Of a DNA stretch of 64,000 nt, positions 1 through 7,422 are shown piece after piece (positions within the stretch are counted from its first letter, which is position 1; each line of letters opens with the position of its first letter). Source of the stretch: Saprospiraceae bacterium (GTDB lineage Bacteria; Bacteroidota; Bacteroidia; Chitinophagales; Saprospiraceae); NCBI GenBank assembly GCA_020629035.1, contig JAHDEC010000005.1, forward strand, positions 1-64,000. The letters are read 5' to 3'. A model generated the notes under the pieces. That model did no database searches and was not told the DNA's origin. It worked only from the letters and a program-made list of their open reading frames with translations. Position numbers and translations under genes: made by a program.

Positions 1-82
1 CATGTCTGAATTTCTAACAATTAAATTAACTAAAGCTCAACTTAAATTCTAATCAATAATTAATTAATGCTGGCAAAGAAGT

Positions 83-122
83 AAAAAATGGCTTACTATA
101 TATTTACAGTAAGCCATTTTTT
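83..122 (-). terminator. Rho-independent terminator after the POT transporter gene
   Basis: A perfect 15-bp inverted repeat (83-97 with 108-122) encloses a 10-nt AT-rich loop. The outer six pairs are A:T, so the hairpin is flanked by A and T runs and could terminate from either side. It starts 25 bp past the stop codon of the leftward POT gene, the only gene nearby it can serve. Confidence 0.85.
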
Positions 123-146
123 TATTATAAATCATGTGAATTAAAA

Positions 147-2033
147 TTATTTAATACCATGCATCCATCGAGTTATTATTGGAGCTAATAAAAGTAAGAG
201 TACTCCACATCCAACAGCAAAGAACCCTAATTTAGTAAATACTGATAAGCATTTTCCTAAAGATTGCTGCGATAAACATGCACCAATAACCTTTGCTGGG
301 CTTCCAGCAGATAAAGTCACTACATCTTGATTACTAAGCTCTTTCAACTGATTTATTTCTAAATCAGATGACCCCTTAAAAGAAACATCCTTTGTAACAA
401 ATGTTTTTATTTTGTTTGTTGAACCAGCAATTTTTGCTTTTGCCACATAATACTGTTCACCTGTTCTATTCTTAAAATCTGTCAAAAAATCTGTTGTTGC
501 AATACAACCATCAACTGACCCAGTTTCAAGACATTTAATAAATGTTGGTGCAGCCATGCAAGATTTTAGATTTGCATCGGTCATACAATTTTTAAAGCCT
601 TCACTTTCTAATAGTTCAGCTTCATTAATAGAAGTTAATCTAGCTATCGGTGCACCAACTTGATGTGCTACTGCCGATGACATTAACCAAAAACCCATAA
701 TAAAACCAACCATTTTAGCTGGAGATAATTTAGTAACCAATGAAAGTCCAACTGGTGATAAAGTTAATTCTCCTAAAGTGTGTAACAAGTAAAGTAAAAC
801 AATAAAAATACCTCCAATAGCTCCGGCAACGGCCCCCGCAGAACCTAAGTTCAAGACCAAAAACCCTAAACCCAATAAAATTAAACCTCCAGCAAACTTG
901 ACTGGGGCCGCAGGCTCCACTCCACTTTTATTCATTTTTATCCACATCCATGAAAAAATTGGTGCAAATAGCATAATAAATAATGGATTAACTGCAATAA
1001 AGAAAGTAGTAGTCAACTCCATTCCAAAAACTGTTTTATCAACGTTTCTGTCAGTAAATAAAGTTAATGCACTCCCAGCCAACTCAAAGAAGGACCAAAA
1101 GACGGCAGTAAAGAAAAATAGAGTTACTATTACCCACATTCTTTGTTTTGCAATTCTTTCCATCTTGGACGAAATGTATAATATATATCCTAAGGCGGCA
1201 ACAATTATAATTGGCAGTAAAACTTCAACGATATAATTATAATAGACTAGTCCCCACACAATTGGCAATACCAAAAATGAACCTAAATAAATTAGGTTTA
1301 GAGGCTTCATTCCAGCAATTTTTTTATTTTCATTTAACTTTATTGCTTCCTCACTTTGATATCCTTTATCTTCTAAAGCTCCATTCTTTTGAGCGAACCA
1401 AAAGATAATTAATCCAATAAGCATCCCAATTCCAGCCAGTGAGAATCCATAATGCCAACCTTCTAATTCACCAATGGTACCACAAGTCAGAGGAGTTAAA
1501 AATGCTCCTATGTTTATTCCCATATAGAATATGGTGAAAGCTCCATCTCTTCTAGGATCTCCTTCACCATAAAATTTTCCAATCATACTGGAAATATTTG
1601 GTTTAAAAAACCCATTACCTAAAATCAACAATGCTAAAGCTGCGTAAAAAATTATATAATGCTCAAATGCCATTGCAAAATGGCCTAAGGCCATAAGTAT
1701 AGCTCCCCACATTATTGCTTTCCGATACCCCATCACCTTTTCTGCTAAATACCCGCCTATCAAAGGAGTCGAATAAACCAACGCTCCATAAGCTGCGTAA
1801 ACGCCATAAGCTCTACTATCCTCATATCCAAATCCACCATCTAAAAGCTCGGATGTCATATAAAGTACTAGTAATGCACGCATTCCGTAGTAGGAGAAAC
1901 GTTCCCATAACTCAACGAAGAATAAATAGAAAAGTGCTTTGGGGTGTATCTTACGCTGGGTAAAAATTACAAAGGCTATCCAGCCTAAGCAAAATATCCA
2001 AGCTCCGATCATAAACTGATACGCAGGATGCAT
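147..2033 (-). CDS. POT-family proton-dependent peptide transporter (MFS) with Cys-rich periplasmic insert
   Basis: Inner-membrane symporter that probably imports di- and tripeptides with protons. The POT/PTR2 signature ExxERFSYYG is at residues 41-50 in the first core helix, and many hydrophobic segments follow. At 628 residues it is longer than the roughly 450-550 of simple bacterial POT proteins. The extra length includes a hydrophilic segment, residues about 466-598, placed just before the last membrane helix (599-620). That segment has six cysteines at 483, 492, 501, 510, 586 and 595, so neighbours within each cluster are exactly nine residues apart. It is presumably periplasmic. The start is ATG. 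The gene is monocistronic, with a strong terminator after it. The family call is firm; the substrate is inferred. Confidence 0.93.
   Translation of the reverse strand: MHPAYQFMIGAWIFCLGWIAFVIFTQRKIHPKALFYLFFVELWERFSYYGMRALLVLYMTSELLDGGFGYEDSRAYGVYAAYGALVYSTPLIGGYLAEKVMGYRKAIMWGAILMALGHFAMAFEHYIIFYAALALLILGNGFFKPNISSMIGKFYGEGDPRRDGAFTIFYMGINIGAFLTPLTCGTIGELEGWHYGFSLAGIGMLIGLIIFWFAQKNGALEDKGYQSEEAIKLNENKKIAGMKPLNLIYLGSFLVLPIVWGLVYYNYIVEVLLPIIIVAALGYILYISSKMERIAKQRMWVIVTLFFFTAVFWSFFELAGSALTLFTDRNVDKTVFGMELTTTFFIAVNPLFIMLFAPIFSWMWIKMNKSGVEPAAPVKFAGGLILLGLGFLVLNLGSAGAVAGAIGGIFIVLLYLLHTLGELTLSPVGLSLVTKLSPAKMVGFIMGFWLMSSAVAHQVGAPIARLTSINEAELLESEGFKNCMTDANLKSCMAAPTFIKCLETGSVDGCIATTDFLTDFKNRTGEQYYVAKAKIAGSTNKIKTFVTKDVSFKGSSDLEINQLKELSNQDVVTLSAGSPAKVIGACLSQQSLGKCLSVFTKLGFFAVGCGVLLLLLAPIITRWMHGIK
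240..638 (-). other. Cys-nonad insert within the POT transporter
   Basis: This stretch encodes residues about 466-598 of the transporter. Four cysteines are spaced C-x8-C-x8-C-x8-C, and a second cluster is C-x8-C. Each Cys is followed by Met, Leu or Ile, giving a degenerate nine-residue repeat. I do not recognise this module. A disulfide-linked periplasmic cap or a short helical repeat are possible readings. Confidence 0.6.
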
Positions 2034-2326
2034 ACTGTATTGTTTTTAGTTAGTTAATAGTTTTTCCTCATTAAGAGAATTCAAAATAGTTGATTTAGTG
2101 ATAAAGGACGAAAATTCTTTTTCATTTATTTATTAACAAACGAACATTTGGTGAATAAAATCACTGGAAATTAAAACCATTTAACTCTAATAATATTAGT
2201 TTACGTATAGCTTCACTAGATTTAATAAAAAGAGATAGTAGATTTCGTAATTTTGCCCTTTAGCATACGCAAAATAGTAAAATCATACCCGTATACAAAA
2301 TATAAATGAAGTACTGGAAATTTAGA
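2034..2326. other. Intergenic stretch of 293 bp with no gene
   Basis: The stretch is AT-rich, lies between two leftward genes and has no convincing ORF or RNA gene. A TAnnTTTG box occurs on the plus strand at 2248-2255, but no rightward gene follows it. The promoter of the POT gene should lie at the left end, yet I see no consensus box there. Confidence 0.5.
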
Positions 2327-2923
2327 TTAACCTTTTAGTTCATATTCCGCTATGCTGAGTCGCCATCCCATGGTCTCTAAGACTAGTTTCAACATAGAAA
2401 TATATTCTTCTTTTTGCTCTACGGCTCGCTCCATTAATTGACTATCAATGGCTTTATCCTGAATAAACTTTTTAGCTCTTTGTTGGATTTCTGTTAATTC
2501 TTCCTCTGAAAAGTTGTTAAAAGCTCCTTCTCGGATGTCATAATAATCGACATCATGATCTAAGGAAATAATGCTTGGATCTGGAAAAGAATCAATGCGA
2601 ATTTCATGATTTTTCTCATCAATTGTCATGGCTAATCCTTTAAAATCATAACCAGCAGAAACCTTAGCATTTACCCTAATTAAAACCTTTTTCCTAAATG
2701 GAAAAAAATCATAATAGTAATAATCTTTGTAGTCATATACTTCCGACAAATGGCCTTCTACGGTTACCAGCTTTGAGACTTTTTGAATACTATTTAGTAC
2801 TACGGTAGCACTCTCCTTCTTCTGCTTTATTTTCAATGCTTTAAACTGGGTATAAGCAAAGATTCCTAAGCCGACGTTGATACTTAATAATGCAAGGATT
2901 AATATTTTCGTGAGACTTCTCAA
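2327..2923 (-). CDS. DUF4230 family protein
   Basis: A 198-residue protein with one N-terminal hydrophobic segment (residues about 6-24), a signal anchor or signal peptide, followed by a soluble region resembling DUF4230. The start is TTG at 2923. It overlaps the TGA stop of the upstream DUF3108 gene by 4 bp, which supports this start, and there is no nearby ATG that would keep the signal segment. It is the last gene of a three-gene leftward operon (flippase-like protein, DUF3108, DUF4230). The function of DUF4230 is unknown. The protein probably sits at the outer face of the inner membrane. Confidence 0.8.
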   Translation of the reverse strand: MRSLTKILILALLSINVGLGIFAYTQFKALKIKQKKESATVVLNSIQKVSKLVTVEGHLSEVYDYKDYYYYDFFPFRKKVLIRVNAKVSAGYDFKGLAMTIDEKNHEIRIDSFPDPSIISLDHDVDYYDIREGAFNNFSEEELTEIQQRAKKFIQDKAIDSQLMERAVEQKEEYISMLKLVLETMGWRLSIAEYELKG

Positions 2924-3732
2924 AATAACTTATCTAAAGTATATTCAGCATCGACTAGTATGGCTTTAACTGATCCAACAGAGACTGCAGACTCAATTAA
3001 TAGGGGTACTTTGCTTTGATTGGCCGAAACAAAAATACTCATTTCGTTTCCTTCTTTAAATACATCTCCTGTGACTAGTTGAGGTGAAATATGAATCACT
3101 TCTTGAGAACCCAAACCTTTAATTTTTATACGTTCTCTTTCTAAAACATTGATATCCAAATTAAACAATTCTTTATCAAAAAATACACTAATAGGCAGTG
3201 CTGCATCTTCTTGGATATACGCATCATCTATATTCCGCAGATAATACATAATAGAAACCATGTCTTGCACACAACTTTTAAAACTAAAGTCATGACGCTT
3301 TATGTTGCTTTTATATTTGCCAATGTACTCTGTTGCTGTTTTATTTACTTGATCGAAAACTACAGAGTCATATCTCATATAATTGCCTTCTGAAATATCT
3401 CTAACGAAGGTTGTGGGCAGCATCGTTGACTTATCGATGGTACTTTCAAACCGATCTCTAACCTTGAAAAAACTATCGTAACTAGAATAAGTAGAACCCA
3501 AAGTCAGCATTTGATAAGTTGAGTCTGTTTCAAAAATTTCAAAGCTTACTTCTCCTGCAGGTATCCAAATAAATTGCCAATTATAATACACTTTGTAAAC
3601 CAGCTTCTCCCCAGGCTGAAAAGCCACATTTTGAATATCACAAGGCATTTGATCTAATTGCTGGGCAAGCATTGCTTGAGCCGAACAAAACATTAGACTT
3701 AAATAGATTATATGTTTAACAAAGCTTTTCAC
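2920..3732 (-). CDS. DUF3108 family secreted protein
   Basis: A 270-residue protein with an N-terminal signal peptide (cleavage probably after residue 23, before QQLDQ) and a DUF3108-like body rich in beta strand, beginning near FQPGEKLVYKVYY. Members of this family are periplasmic or outer-membrane-associated proteins of unknown function. The start is GTG at 3732, overlapping the TGA of the upstream flippase-like gene by 4 bp (GTGA), so translation is probably coupled. It overlaps the downstream DUF4230 gene in the same way. The family is recognisable from sequence; no function can be assigned. Confidence 0.82.
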   Translation of the reverse strand: MKSFVKHIIYLSLMFCSAQAMLAQQLDQMPCDIQNVAFQPGEKLVYKVYYNWQFIWIPAGEVSFEIFETDSTYQMLTLGSTYSSYDSFFKVRDRFESTIDKSTMLPTTFVRDISEGNYMRYDSVVFDQVNKTATEYIGKYKSNIKRHDFSFKSCVQDMVSIMYYLRNIDDAYIQEDAALPISVFFDKELFNLDINVLERERIKIKGLGSQEVIHISPQLVTGDVFKEGNEMSIFVSANQSKVPLLIESAVSVGSVKAILVDAEYTLDKLF

Positions 3733-4679
3733 TTAATTGGAAATAAGTTTATTTTCCTAATAAATACTAATCCGAAAAACGCAGGAAGAATCAAATTTAT
3801 TACCCACAAGGTCCATGTTGAAGCTAAAATTGTCCACTCACTTAATTCGAAGTTTCCTAAAACAAGCAAAGCAACACTACTCCTCGCAAGTACAGCCAAG
3901 CCTCCTGGTAATGGTATTCCAGATTGGACAAGATAGATAATTGATACACCTGCCGCACTTAAATGAAAGCTAATATCTGCTCCAAAAAAGTGCAGTAAGC
4001 ACACATATTGAATGCCGTAGCAAAAGTATCTAAGGCATGCATATACTAAAACGGCTAATTGGATCTGAAAATTCCATAATGCTATAGAATCAATGGTTTT
4101 TCGAATTAAACTTATCTTAATTTTTTTGAAAACTTGAACCCAAAATGGCAATGTGAAATAAAGCAACAGGAAAAAAAGAATGATTAAAAACAACCAGATA
4201 GTTTGTATATGTTCAACTTCGGATAGCTCTAAAAATCTATCTAAACTATAGCTGATAGCTACAAACCCAAAAACAAAAGTCACTAAGTTTTGGCTAATAC
4301 TAGACATTAAAGTGCTAGCCACTGAAAGAGACCTAGTCTCAGCTTTTTTCATTAAGAGCAAACGACCATAATATTCTCCTACTCGTTGAGGTGATATAAG
4401 CCCAAAAGTAATACCCATTAAAATGGATTGTAAGGCTTGTTTAAGGTTTATAGGCACTTGAATATTGATTAATAACTTCCATTTCTTTGCTTCCAGCAAC
4501 CAATTAATCGGTGCCAATATTATCATTAATAATAAAAAGTACCAACGCTCACCTAGCTGCGAGTGGTCATGATTAAACCACAAGTCGATGATATTAATCT
4601 TTACAAATAGTTGATAATATAATAAGCCGCATAAAGTAAAAAAGAGCAGCCACTTTAGTATGTATTGTAATCTTTTCAA
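3729..4679 (-). CDS. Lysylphosphatidylglycerol synthase TM region / flippase-like integral membrane protein
   Basis: A polytopic membrane protein of 316 residues with about eight hydrophobic segments. It contains the family motif near its C-terminus (IPLPGGLAVLARSSVAL), typical of PF03706 (the LPG synthase transmembrane region, or AglD/MprF-type flippase domain). It lacks the soluble aminoacyl transferase domain of MprF, so it is more likely a lipid or glycolipid translocation or membrane-associated protein than an LPG synthase. The start is TTG at 4679; no ATG lies near it. It is the first gene of the operon and overlaps DUF3108 by 4 bp. It diverges from ruvC with 53 bp between the starts. 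Confidence 0.82.
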   Translation of the reverse strand: MKRLQYILKWLLFFTLCGLLYYQLFVKINIIDLWFNHDHSQLGERWYFLLLMIILAPINWLLEAKKWKLLINIQVPINLKQALQSILMGITFGLISPQRVGEYYGRLLLMKKAETRSLSVASTLMSSISQNLVTFVFGFVAISYSLDRFLELSEVEHIQTIWLFLIILFFLLLYFTLPFWVQVFKKIKISLIRKTIDSIALWNFQIQLAVLVYACLRYFCYGIQYVCLLHFFGADISFHLSAAGVSIIYLVQSGIPLPGGLAVLARSSVALLVLGNFELSEWTILASTWTLWVINLILPAFFGLVFIRKINLFPIK

Positions 4680-4720
4680 AATGAAAGAAGCTAGTCAATA
4701 AAAGTACGCTTAATATTAAC

Positions 4721-4728
4721 TAAATTTG
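4721..4728 (+). promoter_or_regulatory. Bacteroidota -7 box (TAAATTTG) of ruvC
   Basis: Matches TAnnTTTG and ends only 4 nt before the ruvC ATG at 4733. Transcription would then begin at or within a base or two of the start codon, giving a leaderless mRNA. No TTG -33 element lies at the usual distance. Confidence 0.45.
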
Positions 4729-4732
4729 ATAT

Positions 4733-5293
4733 ATGTCAGAAAACTACAAAATCTTAGGCATAGATCCGGGTACTAATGTACTTGGTTACGGACTATTGGA
4801 GATTAGAGGTAAAGAGGTAAAGATTGTTGATTTAGGCGTAATACATCTAGAAAAGTACAAAGATCATCAAACCAAGTTAAAAGAAATATTTCTTCAATTG
4901 CAAGAAATCATAGAGGCTTACCTACCCAGAGAAATGGCTGTTGAAGCACCTTTTTTTGGTAAAAATGTTCAATCCATGCTTAAATTAGGTAGAGCCCAAG
5001 GAGTGGCTATGGCAGCTGCTATGACCATGGGAGTCAGTATTACAGAATATGCCCCAAAAAAGATAAAAAAAGCTATCACTGGCAATGGGAACGCTTCAAA
5101 GGAGCAAGTCTGGCAAATGCTAAACCGAATTCTGAAAACTAAGATCGAAACTAAATATTTAGATGCTACCGATGCATTAGCCGCCGCCTATTGTAAGTAC
5201 AACGAAATTAATAATCCGCTAGCAGATTTAAGTGGGGCAAAATCTTGGAAAAATTTTATCTCATCCAATCCTAGTAGGGTAAAAGGTTTATAA
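4733..5293 (+). CDS. ruvC: Holliday junction resolvase RuvC
   Basis: Dimeric endonuclease that cuts Holliday junctions made by RuvAB during recombinational repair. The RNase H-like fold is evident from GIDPGTNVLGYG at the N-terminus, and the four acidic catalytic residues are in place: D11, E71 (VEAPFFG), D144 and D147 (DATDALAAAYC). At 186 residues it is the usual length. The start is ATG at 4733, directly behind a TAAATTTG box. Its last 6 bp overlap the convergent HIT-family gene, with no terminator hairpin visible between them. ruvA and ruvB are not in the window. Confidence 0.96.
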   Translation: MSENYKILGIDPGTNVLGYGLLEIRGKEVKIVDLGVIHLEKYKDHQTKLKEIFLQLQEIIEAYLPREMAVEAPFFGKNVQSMLKLGRAQGVAMAAAMTMGVSITEYAPKKIKKAITGNGNASKEQVWQMLNRILKTKIETKYLDATDALAAAYCKYNEINNPLADLSGAKSWKNFISSNPSRVKGL

Positions 5294-5683
5294 AAATGAG
5301 GACGCTATTTCACTAGCTAGATTTGAAAAGGCTTCTTGACTCAACTCCACTCTCTTCTTCGTAAAGTCTAAATCGTGAATTTTGTTTATCGGCACAAGAT
5401 GTACATGAGCATGAGGCACTTCCAGTCCGATTACTGAAACCCCGATTCTTTCGCAGGTAACATTTTTTTCAATAGCAGCCGCTACTCTTTTACTAAAAGC
5501 AAATAATGCTAGATAAGCATCATCCTCTATATCAAAAACATAATCTACCTCTTTTTTGGGTATAACCAGGGTGTGTCCCATGGCCAGTGGGTTAATATCT
5601 AAGAATGCAAGATGATGCTCATCCTCTGCTATTTTATAGCATGGAATTTTTCCTTCTACAATTTGGCTGAAAATGCTAGCCAT
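5288..5683 (-). CDS. HIT family nucleotide hydrolase
   Basis: A 131-residue histidine-triad protein with the active-site motif H91-A-H93-V-H95 followed by LVPI, and the N-terminal F-x-x-I-x-x-x-x-I-P pattern of HINT/HIT proteins. Such enzymes hydrolyse nucleoside phosphoramidates or aminoacyl-adenylates; the substrate here is unknown. Its ATG shares one base with the greA stop codon (TAATG arrangement), so the two are co-transcribed and probably translationally coupled. The 3' end overlaps ruvC by 6 bp in convergent orientation. Confidence 0.93.
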   Translation of the reverse strand: MASIFSQIVEGKIPCYKIAEDEHHLAFLDINPLAMGHTLVIPKKEVDYVFDIEDDAYLALFAFSKRVAAAIEKNVTCERIGVSVIGLEVPHAHVHLVPINKIHDLDFTKKRVELSQEAFSNLASEIASSFL

Positions 5684-6156
5684 TATAAAGTGATGTCGAT
5701 TATTTTAAATTGAATAGAACCTCTTGGAGTAGTAACTTCTGCAAGGTCTCCTTTTTCTTTTCCTAATAATCCATCACCTATAGGTGAAGTAACTGATATC
5801 TTTTTTTGTGATATATCTGCCTCACTTTCTGAAACAAGTTGGTAGGTAACTTCTTTTTGAGTTTTTACATTTTGAATAGTAACCTTAGATAAGATGGTAA
5901 CTACGCTTGTATCTAATTGACTAGTATCTATTAATCTAGAGTTTGCCAATGTTAGTTCTAGTTTGTTAATTCTCATCTCTAAAAGACCTTGTGCATCTTT
6001 GGCAGCATCATATTCGGCGTTTTCTGATAAATCACCTTTATCTCTTGCTTCCGCAATTGCCTGAGAGACTTCTCGTCTCCCATTGGTCTTCATTTCTTCT
6101 AATTCAGCTTTGAGTTTGTCAAATCCTTCTTGAGTTAAATAGCTAATCTTACTCAT
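5683..6156 (-). CDS. greA: Transcription elongation factor GreA
   Basis: A 157-residue Gre factor that rescues backtracked RNA polymerase by stimulating transcript cleavage. The N-terminal coiled coil (residues about 8-75) contains the conserved acidic tip (DKGDLSENAEYDAA), and the C-terminal FKBP-like domain carries SPIGDGLLGKEKGD. Length and layout are standard. The start is ATG. It is the first gene of a greA-HIT operon. A hairpin at 6183-6211 lies just upstream, between greA and the PorV-like gene behind it. Confidence 0.96.
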   Translation of the reverse strand: MSKISYLTQEGFDKLKAELEEMKTNGRREVSQAIAEARDKGDLSENAEYDAAKDAQGLLEMRINKLELTLANSRLIDTSQLDTSVVTILSKVTIQNVKTQKEVTYQLVSESEADISQKKISVTSPIGDGLLGKEKGDLAEVTTPRGSIQFKIIDITL

Positions 6157-6182
6157 ATTGTTGTATTTATCTATTAAGCATC

Positions 6183-6211
6183 AAGACGCCCCTACAGAGT
6201 AGAGGCGTCTT
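6183..6211 (-). other. Intergenic hairpin between the PorV-like gene and greA
   Basis: A 13-bp stem with one mismatch (6183-6195 with 6199-6211) closes a 3-nt loop. It begins 50 nt past the stop of the PorV-like gene. It lacks a T-run, so it may be a factor-dependent terminator, an mRNA 3' stabiliser or a processing site rather than an intrinsic terminator. Confidence 0.45.
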
Positions 6212-6260
6212 GCATTTATTCTTCTTAAAACGGAATTTAAAACTATTTAGTTCAAATTTG

Positions 6261-7349
6261 TTAAAATAATAGTCCTAGTCCGAAATTGTGCGAACCACCA
6301 AAAGGATTGGTTGTTCTGTAAGCATAATTAAGACTCAAGATCGTGCTTTTGTCTTTCTTCATAGGGATATAAGCAGATGCTCCTCCCGCTAAACCAGTGT
6401 ATACATTTTGTGTATCTCCATCTCCTTGTCCTATCTCATATTTGTATGCTCCTCTTAAAGCAATAAGCTCATTGAAGTTAAATTCTAAACCTACTCCAAT
6501 TTGATCTCTTGAGAATGCGTTCGAAGTAAAGTTAGCCAGCGCTCTTAAATAAGCTACTGTTGCCGTCCTTCCTTCATCAGCATTTGCTGGAGTATTAATT
6601 ACATAAAAATCATAAGACATCCCAATGTTCAACATAGAAGGAAGTTCAAAAGTAGCAGGTTTTACAGCAAATTCAATTGGGTAATCTGGATTGTTTCCGC
6701 TTGTTACTACCGTTGGTCTAGAATTTCCATCTCCTGAAAACCTCATAGGTGTTCCAATATTTCTCAATGAAATACCTAGTTTAAAATTATCGTTTGCTCC
6801 TGAAACATACTGAACACCCGCGTCTAATGCTGCACCAAAGGCGCTAAGATTTGGAAGTGTTTCTGAAATGGCACGAACTAAGATACCCACTGAAATTTTA
6901 TTTTCATAGGTATACGAGTAACCTAAGCCCATGTTAAAAAAGCTTGGAGAGTATGTTGCTCCTGTTCCATCTGGAAGCACTTCTGTTGTTACAGGAATAT
7001 CACCAAAGTTTACACTCGCTAATGAAAAAGCAAAAGCTCCTCGTTCACCTCTTTTTTGCGCATAACCCAATGAATTTAGTTGGATTCCTGTTCCTTCATA
7101 GAGTCTAGCATTACCCAATTGTAATTCTCTGCCCTCTATTCTTCCAATTCCTGCTACATTTATTCGCATTGCTTCCACACCGCTTGCAAAAGAAGTGTTC
7201 ATACTATGAAAACCCGCGCTTCTGGCCCATGGATTAAATAATAATTCTGCAGCACCAGATTCACCTTGCCTATCAGGATTACCAGCAATTAAGGCTACCT
7301 GGCTACAAACGAAAATTCCTATTATTAAAAGTTGTATATATTTCTTCAT
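6261..7349 (-). CDS. PorV/PorQ-family outer membrane beta-barrel protein
   Basis: A 362-residue outer membrane protein with a signal peptide (residues 1-22), then a motif typical of PorV/PorQ proteins (GAAELLFNPWARSAGFHSMN) and many amphipathic strands ending in aromatic residues, with a terminal phenylalanine (GLGLLF). PorV is the T9SS shuttle that binds sorting domains and hands cargo on at the surface. Organisms of this group carry several paralogues, often beside a dedicated secreted protein, as here. It is the third gene of a cluster with a TonB receptor and a 1366-residue secreted protein. Which paralogue this is cannot be told from sequence alone. Confidence 0.8.
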   Translation of the reverse strand: MKKYIQLLIIGIFVCSQVALIAGNPDRQGESGAAELLFNPWARSAGFHSMNTSFASGVEAMRINVAGIGRIEGRELQLGNARLYEGTGIQLNSLGYAQKRGERGAFAFSLASVNFGDIPVTTEVLPDGTGATYSPSFFNMGLGYSYTYENKISVGILVRAISETLPNLSAFGAALDAGVQYVSGANDNFKLGISLRNIGTPMRFSGDGNSRPTVVTSGNNPDYPIEFAVKPATFELPSMLNIGMSYDFYVINTPANADEGRTATVAYLRALANFTSNAFSRDQIGVGLEFNFNELIALRGAYKYEIGQGDGDTQNVYTGLAGGASAYIPMKKDKSTILSLNYAYRTTNPFGGSHNFGLGLLF

Positions 7350-7375
7350 ATCCTTTATCTATTTTATTATAAATG

Positions 7376-7410
7376 GGGAAAGCAAACGTTTAACTAATGT
7401 TTGCTTTCCC
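7376..7410 (-). other. Strong intergenic hairpin before the PorV-like gene
   Basis: A perfect 12-bp inverted repeat (7376-7387 with 7399-7410) with an 11-nt loop lies 12 nt past the stop of the 1366-residue gene and 26 bp before the PorV-like start. There is no T-run on the transcribed strand. It could be an attenuator or an mRNA end-protector that sets different expression for the two neighbours. Confidence 0.55.
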
Positions 7411-7422
7411 TCATTATATATA

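Noticed and set aside
1-82. Gene start at the left edge (CAT at 1-3 on the plus strand)
   Set aside because: Only one possible start codon of a leftward gene is inside the window, so there is nothing to support a call.
898-1408. Small plus-strand ORFs inside the POT gene
   Set aside because: They are antisense to a clear gene, lack family features and have no promoter or context.
2248-2255. TAATTTTG box on the plus strand as a promoter
   Set aside because: No rightward gene or plausible small RNA follows; such boxes occur by chance in AT-rich DNA.
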